Of a DNA stretch of 64,000 bases, positions 39,934 through 48,955 are shown in pieces (the stretch's first letter is position 1; each line of letters opens with the position of its first letter). This stretch comes from CAVRQM01 sp963732775. GTDB taxonomy: Bacteria > Pseudomonadota > Alphaproteobacteria > Acetobacterales > Acetobacteraceae. The notes below the pieces were generated by a model. It did not search any database. It saw only the letters and a program-made list of their open reading frames with translations, and was not told the DNA's origin. Made by a program: the position numbers and the translations under genes. The stretch covers positions 930,001 through 994,000 of the forward strand of contig CAVTAR010000001.1 of the NCBI GenBank assembly GCA_963732775.1, read 5' to 3'.

Positions 39934-41970
39934 TCACACGTCCACGTCGGCCTCGCGCACCGAGCGGGCGCGCTCCTGGATGAAGCGGAAGCGCAGTTCG
40001 GGACGCCGCCCCATCAGGCTCTCGACCAGCTCGTTGGTCGCCGCCCGCTCGTCCTCCGCGGCGACCACCTTCAGCAGGGTGCGCCGGGCGGGGTCCATGG
40101 TGGTCTCCTTCAGCGCCGCCGACGGCATCTCGCCGAGGCCCTTGAAGCGGCTCACCTCGACCCGCACGCCGGCCTTGAACTGGCGTTCCTTGCGCGCGCG
40201 GTCCGCGTCGTCCATCGCATACAGCGAGCGCGCCCCCTGCGTCAGCCGGTACAGCGGTGGCTGCGCGAGGTACAGGTGACCGCCGCGCACCAGGTCCGGC
40301 AGCTCGCGATAGAAGAACGTCATCAGCAGGCTCGCGATGTGCGCGCCGTCCACGTCGGCGTCGGTCATGATGATGACGCGCCCGTAGCGCAGCCGCGAGC
40401 GGTCGAACCGTTCGCCGACGCCGCAGCCGAGCGCCTCCACGAGGTCGCGCAGTTCCTGGTTCTGCCGCAGCTTCTCGGTGCTGGCGCTAGCGACGTTCAG
40501 GATCTTGCCGCGCAGCGGCAGCACCGCCTGCGTCGCCCGGTCGCGCGCCTGCTTGGCCGAGCCGCCGGCGCTGTCGCCCTCCACCAGGAAGATTTCCGTC
40601 CGGCTCGCATCCTCCAGCGTGCAGTCGGTGAGTTTTCCGGGCAGGCGCAACCGCCGCGTCGCCGACTTGCGTGGCGCGTCTCGCAACTCGCGGCGACGCA
40701 GGCGCTCCTCGGCGCGCTCCACCACGAAAGCGAGCAGCGTGTCCGCCTGCGCCGGGTCGCCGGCGAGGAAATGGTCGAAGCGGTCGCGCAACGCCTGCTC
40801 GATCCATTTCTGCGCATCGGGGCTGGTCAGCCGCTCCTTGGTCTGGCCCTGGAACTGCGGGTCGCGCAGGAACGCGGACAGTTTCGCGGCCAGGCCGCCG
40901 CCGACATCCTCGGCGGTGATGGCGGCCGCGCGCTTGCTGCCGCGCTGCTCGCCCCAGCCGCGCAACCCGCGCAGCAGGGCCATGCGAAACCCCGCCTCGT
41001 GCGTGCCGCCCTGCGCGGTTGGCACGGTGTTGCAATAGGAGTGCAGGAACCCGTCCTCCTGCTCCAGCCACGTCACCGCCCACTCGATCCGCCCGGCGCG
41101 CCCGGCGCGCTCGCCGCCGCCGTTCATGCCGAGGTCGGCCTCGCCCGCCCAGGCCGCGCCGACGCGCGAGAAACCCGCGGTGTCGGCGTCGAGGCTGTCG
41201 CGCAGGCCGCCCGGGAAGTGCAGCACCGCCTCGGCCGGCACGTCGCTGCCCCGCACCAGCGCCGGCTCGCTGCGCCAGCGTATGGTGACGCCGCGGAACA
41301 GGTAGGCCTTGCTCCGGCACAGCCGGTACAGCCGGGCGGGCGAGAACACCTGCGGGCCGAAGATGTCCGGGTCGGGTATGAACCGCACCTGCGTGCCGCG
41401 CCGGTTCTGCACCGGCCCGGCGTTCACCAGCTTCGTCACCGGCTTGCCGCGTGAGAAGCCCTGGCGCCACAGCACGCGGTCGCGCGCGACCTCCACTTCC
41501 AGCTTCGACGACAGCGCGTTCACCACGGAACTGCCGACGCCGTGCAGGCCGCCCGAGGTCTCGTAGGCCTTGCCGGAGAACTTGCCGCCCGAGTGCAGCG
41601 TGGTGAAGATCACCTCCAGCGCCGACAGCTTCGGGAACTTCGGATGCGGGTCCACCGGGATGCCGCGGCCGTTGTCGCGCACCACCAGGGTGTCGGCCGC
41701 CTCCAGCGTCACCTCGATCAGGCTCGCGTGGCCGGCGACCGCCTCGTCCATCGCGTTGTCGAGGATCTCGGCGGCCAGGTGGTGCAGCGCCGCCTCGTCG
41801 GTGCCGCCCACGTACATGCCGGGGCGGCGGCGCACCGGCTCCAGCCCCTCCAGCACCTCGATGTGCCGCGCCGAGTAGTCGGCGTCCGGGCTGCTCGCCT
41901 GGGGGCGCTCGCCGCGTTCGCCGCGTTCGGCGCGACGCGGTGCGGCGGCGCCGAACAGGTCGTCGTTCAT
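39934..41970 (-). CDS. parE: DNA topoisomerase IV subunit B
   Basis: A 678-residue ATPase subunit of topoisomerase IV, which separates linked chromosomes. GHKL domain: YIGG-like RPGMYVGGTDEAALHHLAAE, ILDNAMDEAVAG, VRDNGRGIPVDPHPKF and TSGGLHGVGSSVVNALSS. TOPRIM domain: EIFLVEGDSAGGSAKQARDR and MTDADVDGAHIASLL. The IPVDPHPKFPKLSALEVIFT and KTHGG-like SGGKFSGKAYETSGGLHG segments distinguish ParE from GyrB. Unlike gyrA, no frameshift is seen along this gene. Confidence 0.95.
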   Translation of the reverse strand: MNDDLFGAAAPRRAERGERGERPQASSPDADYSARHIEVLEGLEPVRRRPGMYVGGTDEAALHHLAAEILDNAMDEAVAGHASLIEVTLEAADTLVVRDNGRGIPVDPHPKFPKLSALEVIFTTLHSGGKFSGKAYETSGGLHGVGSSVVNALSSKLEVEVARDRVLWRQGFSRGKPVTKLVNAGPVQNRRGTQVRFIPDPDIFGPQVFSPARLYRLCRSKAYLFRGVTIRWRSEPALVRGSDVPAEAVLHFPGGLRDSLDADTAGFSRVGAAWAGEADLGMNGGGERAGRAGRIEWAVTWLEQEDGFLHSYCNTVPTAQGGTHEAGFRMALLRGLRGWGEQRGSKRAAAITAEDVGGGLAAKLSAFLRDPQFQGQTKERLTSPDAQKWIEQALRDRFDHFLAGDPAQADTLLAFVVERAEERLRRRELRDAPRKSATRRLRLPGKLTDCTLEDASRTEIFLVEGDSAGGSAKQARDRATQAVLPLRGKILNVASASTEKLRQNQELRDLVEALGCGVGERFDRSRLRYGRVIIMTDADVDGAHIASLLMTFFYRELPDLVRGGHLYLAQPPLYRLTQGARSLYAMDDADRARKERQFKAGVRVEVSRFKGLGEMPSAALKETTMDPARRTLLKVVAAEDERAATNELVESLMGRRPELRFRFIQERARSVREADVDV

Positions 41971-42088
41971 GCTATGTTCCCACCTTGCCGACGCACCCTA
42001 GCGAGCGCCGGCGCGCCTGGGCAACCCCTATTCCTGCCGATCAGCGCCGATGCGCTACAACGACACCGTTGCAGCAGGACGGGTGGAC

Positions 42089-42874
42089 ATGGGGTTGCAG
42101 GGCAGGGTGGCGCTCGTCACCGGATCGACCAGCGGCATCGGGCTCGGCATTGCGCGGGCGCTTGCGGCCGAGGGCGCGAGCGTGATGCTGAACGGCTTCG
42201 GCGAGGCGGCGGCGATCGAGGCGATCCGCGCCGGCCTCGCCGCCGAGCACGGTGTCGCGGTCGCCCATGCGGGCGCGGACGTGACGCGCCCGGCCGAAGT
42301 CGCGGCGATGCTGGCCCAGACCGAGCGCGAGCTGGGCGGGCTCGATGTGCTGGTGAACAACGCCGGCGTCCAGCACGTGGCGCCGATCGAGGCGTTCGAC
42401 GACGCGCAGTGGGACCGGGTGATCGCGACCAACCTGTCGGCGGTGTTCCACTGCACCAAGGCGGCCATCCCGGGAATGCGGGCGCGCGGCTGGGGGCGGA
42501 TCGTCAACATCGCCTCGGCGCACGGACTGGTGGCGAGCGCGCAGAAATCCGCCTACGTGGCGGCCAAGCACGGCGTGCTGGGGCTGACGAAGGTCGCCGC
42601 GATCGAGCTCGCCGACAGCGGCGTCACCGTCAACGCCATCTGCCCCGGCTGGGTGCTGACGCCGCTGGTGCAGCAGCAGATCGACGCGCGGGCGGCCGCA
42701 CAGGGCCGGCCGGTGGACGACGTCGCGCAGGATTTCCTCGCCGAGAAGCAGCCGCAGCGCCGGTTCACCACGCCGGCGCAGATCGGGGCGTTGGCGGTGT
42801 TCCTGTGCTCGGAGGCGGCGGCCAACATCACGGGCGCGCCGCTGTCGATCGACGGTGGCTGGGCGGCGCGGTAG
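42089..42874 (+). CDS. bdhA: 3-hydroxybutyrate dehydrogenase
   Basis: A 261-residue SDR that oxidises D-3-hydroxybutyrate, linked to storage-polymer (PHB) use. TGSTSGIGLGIARAL is the NAD loop, NNAGVQHVAPIE the structural motif, and IASAHGLVASAQKSAY/VAAKHG hold the Ser-Tyr-Lys triad. The FLAEKQPQRRFTTPAQIGAL tail is characteristic of PHB-associated enzymes and supports the specific name. ATG 42089 (or GTG 42083) is chosen just before GLQGRVALVTG. Confidence 0.92.
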   Translation: MGLQGRVALVTGSTSGIGLGIARALAAEGASVMLNGFGEAAAIEAIRAGLAAEHGVAVAHAGADVTRPAEVAAMLAQTERELGGLDVLVNNAGVQHVAPIEAFDDAQWDRVIATNLSAVFHCTKAAIPGMRARGWGRIVNIASAHGLVASAQKSAYVAAKHGVLGLTKVAAIELADSGVTVNAICPGWVLTPLVQQQIDARAAAQGRPVDDVAQDFLAEKQPQRRFTTPAQIGALAVFLCSEAAANITGAPLSIDGGWAAR

Positions 42875-42926
42875 CCGGACGTTGCGGCACGGTGTTGCGC
42901 GCGATGGCCGGCGACGCTTGCCGACG

Positions 42927-43859
42927 TCAACCGGCGCCGAGGCCCGGGAGCTCGGCGGCCAGCGCATCGATGGCGGCACGGACACGCAGCGGCAGGTGCG
43001 GCGTCTGCGGCCAGATCGCGTGGCAGTCCGAGACGAGCGCCGGGGCGTGCGCCAGGACGTGCACGAGCGCGCCGGAGCTGACCTGCGCGCGCACCAGCCA
43101 GCTCGGCAGCCAGGCCAGCCCGAACCCCGCCGCCGCCGCGTCCGCGATCGCGCCCAGGTCATCGAAGCGCAGGCGCGTGGGCGGCATGATGTCGGCGGGT
43201 GGAGCGCCCTCGCGGGGGAAACGCCAGCGCTGGAGATGGCCGCCCCGCGCGTAGGTCACGGCGACATGCCGCGTGAGTTCGCCCAACATGGCCGGCGCGC
43301 CGTGCTGCTCGATGTACGACGGCGAGGCGTACACCAGCGTTCGTTCCCGCGCGACGCGGCGCGACATCACGCCGGACGCATCGCCGAGCGGACCGTTGCG
43401 GACGGCCAGGTCGAAGCCGTCCTCGATCAGGTCGACCGGGCGGTCGCTGAAGTTGAGGTCAAGGCCGAGGTCGGGATGGAAGGCGGCCAGCCGCGTCAAC
43501 ACCGGGGCGACGCAGAGCCGGCCGAACAGCACCGGCATAGAGACGCGCAGCTTGCCACTCACCGTCTTGCGCCCGGAGTCGAGCAGCGCCGCGCCGGCCC
43601 GAAGCTCGTCCACCGCCCGCTTGCAGCGCTCGTGGAAGGCTAGGCCGTCCTCGGTCAGGCTCTGGCTGCGGGTGGTGCGCTGGAACAGCCGCACCCCAAG
43701 CCGAGCTTCCAGTCGCGCCACCGCCTTGCTGACGGCAGAGCGGGACAGGCCCAGCCGTCGCGCCGCGGCCGAGAAGCCGCCCGCCTCGACGACCGTGACG
43801 AAGGTCGGAACATCGTCGAAGGCGTCGCGCAACACGGATTGTCCATCTCCCGGAACCAA
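42927..43859 (-). CDS. LysR family transcriptional regulator
   Basis: A 310-residue regulator. The N-terminal winged helix-turn-helix reads VEAGGFSAAARRLGLSRSAV/SKAVARLEARLGVRLFQRTT. The effector domain follows (VSGKLRVSMPVLFGRLCVAP, FDLAVRNGPLGDAS). CrgA-like in general appearance. It diverges from the secreted lipocalin-like gene, which is a candidate target with 96 bases between starts; effector unknown. Confidence 0.93.
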   Translation of the reverse strand: MVPGDGQSVLRDAFDDVPTFVTVVEAGGFSAAARRLGLSRSAVSKAVARLEARLGVRLFQRTTRSQSLTEDGLAFHERCKRAVDELRAGAALLDSGRKTVSGKLRVSMPVLFGRLCVAPVLTRLAAFHPDLGLDLNFSDRPVDLIEDGFDLAVRNGPLGDASGVMSRRVARERTLVYASPSYIEQHGAPAMLGELTRHVAVTYARGGHLQRWRFPREGAPPADIMPPTRLRFDDLGAIADAAAAGFGLAWLPSWLVRAQVSSGALVHVLAHAPALVSDCHAIWPQTPHLPLRVRAAIDALAAELPGLGAG

Positions 43860-43955
43860 AGAAGTGCCACGTCAGCGCCACCAGCGCGGTCTGGGCGACG
43901 GTATGGAGAGCACAGCGATCCGCCGTCTCGGATTTCCCAGTTCCAGGAGTGCGTC

Positions 43956-44561
43956 ATGCTCAACCGCCGGCTGTTGCTCGGGGCCGCCATCGGCTTGGCT
44001 TTGGTGCCGCTACCGTCCCCCGCCCAGGACGCGCCGCCCGCGGCCAGGCGGCTGATGCAGTTGGGGCCGGAGAACGAACAGATCGCCGGTCGCGCGGGCC
44101 TCTGGGACGTGACGCAGACGGTGTGGGATGCGCCCGGCGCTGCGCCGAAATCCGTCGCGCTCGTGGCCGAGCGCCGCATGATCGGCTCGTTGTTGCAGGA
44201 GACCCTGCATCCGGCTGCGGACGGGCTCGGCGGGCCGATCAACCGGATCGATTACCTGAAGTTCAACCGCGTCGAGGGCCGGTGGGACTACGTCTCGCTC
44301 GATACGACGGCGGTGGTCGGGATCATGCCGGCGTGGAGCTACACGCGCGGCGACGGCGGGTCGATCCTGCTCAGCTTCCAGCCGTTCGCCACCGTGGGCT
44401 CGGGCGCGGCACCGTCCGGCCAGATGCTGCGGATGGAGCAGGTCATCTCGTTCACTGGTCCGGACCAGGACACGAAGGACCAGTACTTTATTTTGGCTGA
44501 CGGCAGCGGCACGAAATGGCTCGCCATCCGCTACGCCTATGCGCGGCGCAAGCCGGGCTGA
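43956..44561 (+). CDS. Secreted DUF1579-like (lipocalin-like) protein
   Basis: A 201-residue exported protein, Sec signal LLLGAAIGLALVPLPSPAQ. The mature region (LAGRAGLWDVTQTVWDAPG-type start, then RMIGSLLQETLHPA, NRIDYLKFNRVEGRWDYVSLDTT, GIMPAWSYTRG) resembles the beta-barrel DUF1579 family, whose members are uncharacterised. Preceded by CCAGGAG at normal distance. It overlaps on the other strand the over-long end of the pyroglutamyl-peptidase frame; the coding character here is clearly this strand. Confidence 0.7.
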   Translation: MLNRRLLLGAAIGLALVPLPSPAQDAPPAARRLMQLGPENEQIAGRAGLWDVTQTVWDAPGAAPKSVALVAERRMIGSLLQETLHPAADGLGGPINRIDYLKFNRVEGRWDYVSLDTTAVVGIMPAWSYTRGDGGSILLSFQPFATVGSGAAPSGQMLRMEQVISFTGPDQDTKDQYFILADGSGTKWLAIRYAYARRKPG

Positions 44562-45212
44562 CGTCGTGCGCGGCCGAGGCGCTAGGGCTGTCGGTCGGGC
44601 AACGATGGTACTGACCGAGATCATCGCCCGTAGCCCGTCCAGCATCTGCGGCAACGCCATCGCCGGCTGCCCCCCCGGCCGGGCCGCCTCGGCCTGTTCC
44701 GGCAGCCACGGCAGGTGCACGAACCCGCACCGCAGACCCGGCGCCACGGTGGCCGCGTGGTGGCACAGCCGGAAGAAGACGTGGTTGCACAGGAACGCGC
44801 CGGCGCTGAGCGACACCTCGGCCGCGACGCCCGCCGCGCGCGACGCCTCGGCCATCGCCGCCACCGGCAGGCTCGCGGGATAGGCGAGCGGCGCCTCGGC
44901 CACGATCGGTCGCTCGCGCCGCACCTTGCCCGCGTTGTCCGGTATCGTGCCGTCGTCGAGGTTCAGCGCGATCCGCTCCACCGCGAGCCCCGCCCGCCCG
45001 CCCGCCAGACCGGTGGCGAGCACCATGTCCGGGTCGTGGCGCCCGATCGCGGCGCGCAGGTGCGGCCACGCCTCGGCCCACACCACCGGCAGCACGACCC
45101 GATGCACCGCCGAACCCGCCGGCGGCGCTGCGGCGAACGCCTCCACCAGCAAGGCCGAGGGGTTGACAGCGTTGCCGCCGAACGGCTCGAACCCGGCGAG
45201 CAGCAGCCGCAC
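44010..45212 (-). CDS. pcp: Pyroglutamyl-peptidase I, with a missing stop
   Basis: The first ~200 residues are a complete C15 cysteine peptidase that removes N-terminal pyroglutamate: LLLAGFEPFGGNAVNPS, VERIALNLDDGTIPDNAG (catalytic Glu), LSAGAFLCNHVFFRLCH (nucleophile Cys) and CGFVHLPWLPEQ (His). Normal members end about where LDGLRAMIS lies, near 44610. Here the frame runs on for ~190 residues with no family likeness, antisense to the gene at 43956-44561. One base gained or lost near 44620 would expose an immediate TGA. The true 3' end is therefore probably near 44600-44620. Confidence 0.8.
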   Translation of the reverse strand: MRLLLAGFEPFGGNAVNPSALLVEAFAAAPPAGSAVHRVVLPVVWAEAWPHLRAAIGRHDPDMVLATGLAGGRAGLAVERIALNLDDGTIPDNAGKVRRERPIVAEAPLAYPASLPVAAMAEASRAAGVAAEVSLSAGAFLCNHVFFRLCHHAATVAPGLRCGFVHLPWLPEQAEAARPGGQPAMALPQMLDGLRAMISVSTIVARPTALAPRPRTTSARLAPRIGVADGEPFRAAAVSQNKVLVLRVLVRTSERDDLLHPQHLAGRCRARAHGGERLEAEQDRPAVAARVAPRRHDPDHRRRIERDVVPPALDAVELQVIDPVDRPAEPVRSRMQGLLQQRADHAALGHERDGFRRSAGRIPHRLRHVPEARATGDLFVLRPQLHQPPGRGRRVLGGGR

Positions 45213-45230
45213 CGCCAGCCCGGCGCCCGG

Positions 45231-46193
45231 TCAGGCCATCGGGAAGTCGAGCCTGTTGCGCCACGCGACGGTGGCGGCCAGCGGCCACAGCGCGAAGCCC
45301 TTGCCGGGCAGCGTCGGCAGCCAGGCCTCGAGCGCCTCCAGCGTCAGCTTGCGCGGGTGCCCGATGGCGATCACGTGCCCATACCGGCGCGCGTGCGCCT
45401 CGATCTCAGCGAGCTGGGTGGCGATCACCTCCGGCTTCATCTTCCAGTCGATGAAGATGTCCCGGCCCGCCGCTGGCACGCCGGCCGCCTCGGCCCGCGA
45501 GAGCGCGACGCTGTGCGGGATGGTGATGCTGTCGAGGAACAACATGCCGCGCGCCCTGGTCTCGGCCGCGACGATGTCCATCAGCGCCGGGTCGCGGGTG
45601 GCCACCGAGCCCATGTGGTTGTTGAGGCCGACCGTGTTGGGCACCGCGTCCAGCGCCCGCTTCAGGCGCGCGAGGTTGATCTCGGGCGGCAGGTCGATGC
45701 GCAGCGGGTCGGGGCCGGTTTGCAGGATGCTGTTGGAGAACGACTGCATCGGCATATGCAGCGTCGCCTCGTGGCCGCGCGCGGCGCCAGCGGCCACCTG
45801 CTCGGCCAGGCGAGGCGAGAACGGGAACCAGCTCAGCGTCAGCGGGCCGGGCAAGGCCAGGGCGCGCTCGGTATGGGGGTGGGTGAAGCCCATGTCGTCG
45901 ATCACGACGGTGATCGCGGGACGCCCGGCCAGCGCTGGCGGCCGCACCGCGTTGCGGCGCCACGTCGGCAATGCCTGGGCGACCTGGGCCGGAGCGGCCG
46001 CGGCCGGGCTGGCCACGGCGGCGGGTGGAGCTGCCGCTGGCGCTGCGATCGGGCTGGGCAACGCGGCGGGCGCGGGTACCAGGTCGGGCACCGGCCCTTC
46101 CGCCTCGACCTCCGGCGCCACGTCGCCCAGCGCCGGGGCGATGACCGGCGAGGCCAGGAGGCTCAGGAGCAGGAGGCGGCGGCCGACGGGCAT
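45231..46193 (-). CDS. Divergent polysaccharide deacetylase family protein
   Basis: A 320-residue exported protein (Sec signal GRRLLLLSLLASPVIAPALG) with a Pro/Ala-rich linker to residue ~90. The catalytic domain follows: ITVVIDDMGFTHPHTERAL, LTLSWFPFSPRLAEQVAAGA, GHEATLHMPMQ, GLNNHMGSVATRD, RARGMLFLDSITI, IDWKMKPEVI and YGHVIAIGHPRKLT. This is the YibQ/divergent polysaccharide deacetylase pattern, with conserved Asp-Asp and His residues for metal. Its partner in cells is usually an EnvC-like hydrolase and CtpA; neither is in the window. Eighteen bases before the peptidase gene. Confidence 0.88.
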   Translation of the reverse strand: MPVGRRLLLLSLLASPVIAPALGDVAPEVEAEGPVPDLVPAPAALPSPIAAPAAAPPAAVASPAAAAPAQVAQALPTWRRNAVRPPALAGRPAITVVIDDMGFTHPHTERALALPGPLTLSWFPFSPRLAEQVAAGAARGHEATLHMPMQSFSNSILQTGPDPLRIDLPPEINLARLKRALDAVPNTVGLNNHMGSVATRDPALMDIVAAETRARGMLFLDSITIPHSVALSRAEAAGVPAAGRDIFIDWKMKPEVIATQLAEIEAHARRYGHVIAIGHPRKLTLEALEAWLPTLPGKGFALWPLAATVAWRNRLDFPMA

Positions 46194-46471
46194 GGCGTGT
46201 GCTTCGCGCAGGAGGGTGTTGCGGGCCGAGTCACGTCTGACGACTCGGGAAGCGATTTGCTCTCAGCCGCTTATACAGCATCGTTGCAGGCATTCGCCAG
46301 TCGGTTCGACATTTTCGTCGGTGTTGCGCTGCGGCATCGCCATCACGAAAATGACTGTAGCAGTTTCGCTGCCGTAGCGCATCCGCCTCGCGTCATCCGG
46401 CGTTCATTGTCAGTAACCCTCGGGATGCGTAAACATTTCGCGAACGCGGGCACCTCGGTCGGGAAGGGCAC

Positions 46472-46840
46472 ATGGACGGACGGAACGGCGGCCCGGTTGG
46501 CCGGGCAGGCGAGCTGGTCGGGTTGAAGGCGGCCAGCAGCGTGGCGCGCGTGGCCGCGTGGCTGGCCGACGATGCCACCAGTTCGCTGCTTGCGTGCAGC
46601 GGCGTCGCCACCGCCTGGACGGTCGACGTGGACACCGACGGCGCGGTGCTGCTGCTGCCGCAAGGCGACCACGCGCCGGGCTTCGCCATCGTTCCAGGCG
46701 ACGGCCACGCCCTGGACGTGCTGGTCGCCGACCCCGAGCAGCCGCTGGAGCTGGGCCCGTTCGCCGGCCTCGACGAGGCCCTGCACGGCATCGCCGCCTG
46801 GCTCGCGCTGCCCCGCGATGGCTGGTCCGGGCGCGCCTGA
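46472..46840 (+). CDS. Hypothetical protein
   Basis: A 122-residue acidic protein, no signal, no membrane helix, no family recognised. The middle part (ATAWTVDVDTDGAVLLLPQ, GFAIVPGDGHALDVLVADP) suggests alternating beta strands. The composition is coding-like and it is the only sensible gene in this interval, bounded by two minus-strand genes. The first ATG, 46472, is used. The 278 bases upstream are less GC-rich and hold no other gene. Confidence 0.5.
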   Translation: MDGRNGGPVGRAGELVGLKAASSVARVAAWLADDATSSLLACSGVATAWTVDVDTDGAVLLLPQGDHAPGFAIVPGDGHALDVLVADPEQPLELGPFAGLDEALHGIAAWLALPRDGWSGRA

Positions 46841-46892
46841 TGCCGCCTGCCCGCGCCCTGGCGGCCGGGCATTGACATCAGGCGCGGGGACC

Positions 46893-47528
46893 TCAGGCAC
46901 GGGCGTAGACGATGATCGAGAGGAACAGGGTCGGCCGCTCCAGCAGCACTTCGGGGCCGTGCGGCGCCTGGCTGTCGAAGAACAGCGCGTCGCCGGGCGC
47001 CATCTCGTACGAGCTGTCGCCATGGCGGTACACCAGCCGGCCGGACAGCATGTAGATCAGCTCGATGCCCTCGTGCTGGAACTGCGTATAGGGGGCGGCG
47101 TCCTGCGAGAGCGTGATGAGGTACGGCTCCATCACCAGGTCGCCGCGCAGCGAGTGGCCGAGCAGCTGATAGCGGTGGCCGGACTTGGTGCCGCGACGGT
47201 CGATCGTGACGCCCTGGCCGGCTGGCACGAAGGAGCAGTCGCGCCGCTCGTCGAACTCGGCGAACAGGGTGGCCATCGGCGCGTGCAGCGCCGCCGCCAG
47301 CGACTGCAGCGTGGACAGCGAGGGCGAGGTCGCGCCGTTCTCGATCTTCGACAGCATCCCCGCCGACAGCCCGGCCTGCGCCGCGAGGTCGGCCGCGGTG
47401 ATGCCCACGCGCTGGCGCAGCCGGCGGACCTTGCCGCCGATCGTCGCCTCCAGCGAGCCCGGGTTCACCCGTGGTGCGGTGGACCCCGTGACCAGCGGGT
47501 CGTCGGCCGGGTTGACTGGTTCGTTCAT
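46893..47528 (-). CDS. XRE-cupin transcriptional regulator of the glx/gln operon
   Basis: A 211-residue regulator. The helix-turn-helix is at residues ~34-90 (LRQRVGITAADLAAQAGLSA, GMLSKIENGATSPSLSTLQSL), followed by a cupin sensor domain (HEGIELIYMLSGRLVYRHGD, MAPGDALFFDSQAPHGPEVL). Regulators of this shape control polyamine, amino-acid or nitrogen pathways. It lies 70 bases after the type III glutamine synthetase and in the same direction, so it is probably the last gene of that operon and acts on it; this is inference. Confidence 0.9.
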   Translation of the reverse strand: MNEPVNPADDPLVTGSTAPRVNPGSLEATIGGKVRRLRQRVGITAADLAAQAGLSAGMLSKIENGATSPSLSTLQSLAAALHAPMATLFAEFDERRDCSFVPAGQGVTIDRRGTKSGHRYQLLGHSLRGDLVMEPYLITLSQDAAPYTQFQHEGIELIYMLSGRLVYRHGDSSYEMAPGDALFFDSQAPHGPEVLLERPTLFLSIIVYARA

Positions 47529-47598
47529 GGGCGAAGCCTCCGCGGGGGAGGACGGAATTGCCCGGGCGCCCGGCCCACCCGGCCTTGCGGCACCCGGC

Positions 47599-48906
47599 TC
47601 AGCAATCCAGCGTCTGCGCCCGTTCCCAGTCCGACAGGTGGTGCATGTAGTCGTCCCACTCGCGGTGCCGCAGCTTCAGGTAGCTGTCCACCACCGCGTC
47701 GCCGAAGGCGCGGCGGATGACGGTGCTGCGGTCGAGCGCCCGCAGCGCGTCGAGCAGGTTCATCGGCAGCCGGCGCACGTCGCCCGGCGCCTTGTGCCCC
47801 TCGGCGTACATGTCGAGGTGAAGCGGCTCGCCCGGGTCGGCGCCGCGCGCCATGCCGTCGAGGCCGGCGGCAAGCAGGGCGGCCGGCAGCAGATAGGGGT
47901 TGGCGGCCCCGTCCGGCAGCCGGCACTCCATCCGCCCGCCGGCCGGAATGCGGATCATGTGGGTGCGGTTGTCGCCGGCGTAGGTGACGGTGTTGGGCGA
48001 CCAGGTGGCGCCCGAGCGCGTCACCGGCGCGTTGATGCGCTTGAACGAGTTCACCGTCGGGTTGGTGATGGCGCACAAGCCCTCGGCCGCGTCCATGATG
48101 CCGCCGAGGAACTGGTAGCCGGAGGCGGACAGCCCGAGCTTGCGCCCATCCGCCGGGTCGTCGAACGCGTTCGCGTCGCCGCGCCACAGCGAGAGGTGGA
48201 TGTGGCAGCCGCTCCCGGTGCGGTCCCGGAACGGCTTCGGCATGAAGGTGGCGCGCAGGCCGTGCTGCTCGGCCACCGTGCGGACCATGTACTTGAAGAA
48301 CGCCAGGCGGTCGGCGGTGACGAGCGCGTCGGCGAACAGCCAGTTCATCTCGAACTGGCCGTTGCCGTCCTCGTGGTCGTTCTGGTACGGCCCCCAGCCA
48401 AGCTCGGCCATGTGGTCGCAGATCGTGCTGATGACGTCGTAGCGGCGCATCAATGCGCCCTGGTCGTAGCAGGGTTTGGCCGAGACGTCGGCCGGGTCGC
48501 CGAGCTTCTCGCCGGCGCTGTCGAGCAGGAAGAACTCCGCCTCCACGCCGGTCTTGAACGCGTATCCCTGCTCGGCCGCGGCGGCCAGCACGCGGCGCAG
48601 CACCTGGCGGGGCGCCTGCGTGAGCGGCTCGCCGGCCATGTGCAGGTCGGCGGCGAGCCAGCCGACCTCCTTCTTCCACGGCAACTGGATCAGGCTTGAC
48701 GGGTCGGGAATGGCCGAGATGTCGGGATGCGCCGGGGTCATGTCGAGCCAGCTCGCGAAGCCCGCGAACCCCGCGCCGCTGGCGGCCATGTCGTCGATCG
48801 CGGCGACCGGCACGAGCTTCGCGCGCAGCGTGCCGAACAGGTCGACGTAGGAAACGAGATAGTAGCGGATGCCGCGCGACTTGGCTTTCTCCGACAGCGA
48901 TTTCAT
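47599..48906 (-). CDS. glnT: Type III glutamine synthetase family (glutamine or gamma-glutamylmethylamide synthetase)
   Basis: A 435-residue ATP-dependent ligase. Motifs: VDLFGTLRAKLVPVAAIDDM, TGVEAEFFLLD, YQNDHEDGNGQFEMNW, GSGCHIHLSLWRG, ITNPTVNSFKRINAPV and HMIRIPAGGRMECRLPDGA. These fit both GlnT (type III glutamine synthetase) and GmaS, which joins methylamine to glutamate in the N-methylglutamate pathway. Sequence alone does not separate them; the upstream glxBCD-like (mgsABC-like) genes favour a methylamine or related function. Start ATG 48906 gives normal length. Confidence 0.9.
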   Translation of the reverse strand: MKSLSEKAKSRGIRYYLVSYVDLFGTLRAKLVPVAAIDDMAASGAGFAGFASWLDMTPAHPDISAIPDPSSLIQLPWKKEVGWLAADLHMAGEPLTQAPRQVLRRVLAAAAEQGYAFKTGVEAEFFLLDSAGEKLGDPADVSAKPCYDQGALMRRYDVISTICDHMAELGWGPYQNDHEDGNGQFEMNWLFADALVTADRLAFFKYMVRTVAEQHGLRATFMPKPFRDRTGSGCHIHLSLWRGDANAFDDPADGRKLGLSASGYQFLGGIMDAAEGLCAITNPTVNSFKRINAPVTRSGATWSPNTVTYAGDNRTHMIRIPAGGRMECRLPDGAANPYLLPAALLAAGLDGMARGADPGEPLHLDMYAEGHKAPGDVRRLPMNLLDALRALDRSTVIRRAFGDAVVDSYLKLRHREWDDYMHHLSDWERAQTLDC

Positions 48907-48955
48907 TCTTCGGCGCTCTCCACGGGCCTGTTGTCCGCAAGCCGTTGCAGGCTGT

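Noticed and set aside
42050..42088. Longer N-terminus for bdhA from the ATG at 42050
   Set aside because: It would add 13 residues before GLQGRVALVTG that SDRs of this family do not have; ATG 42089 fits the family start.
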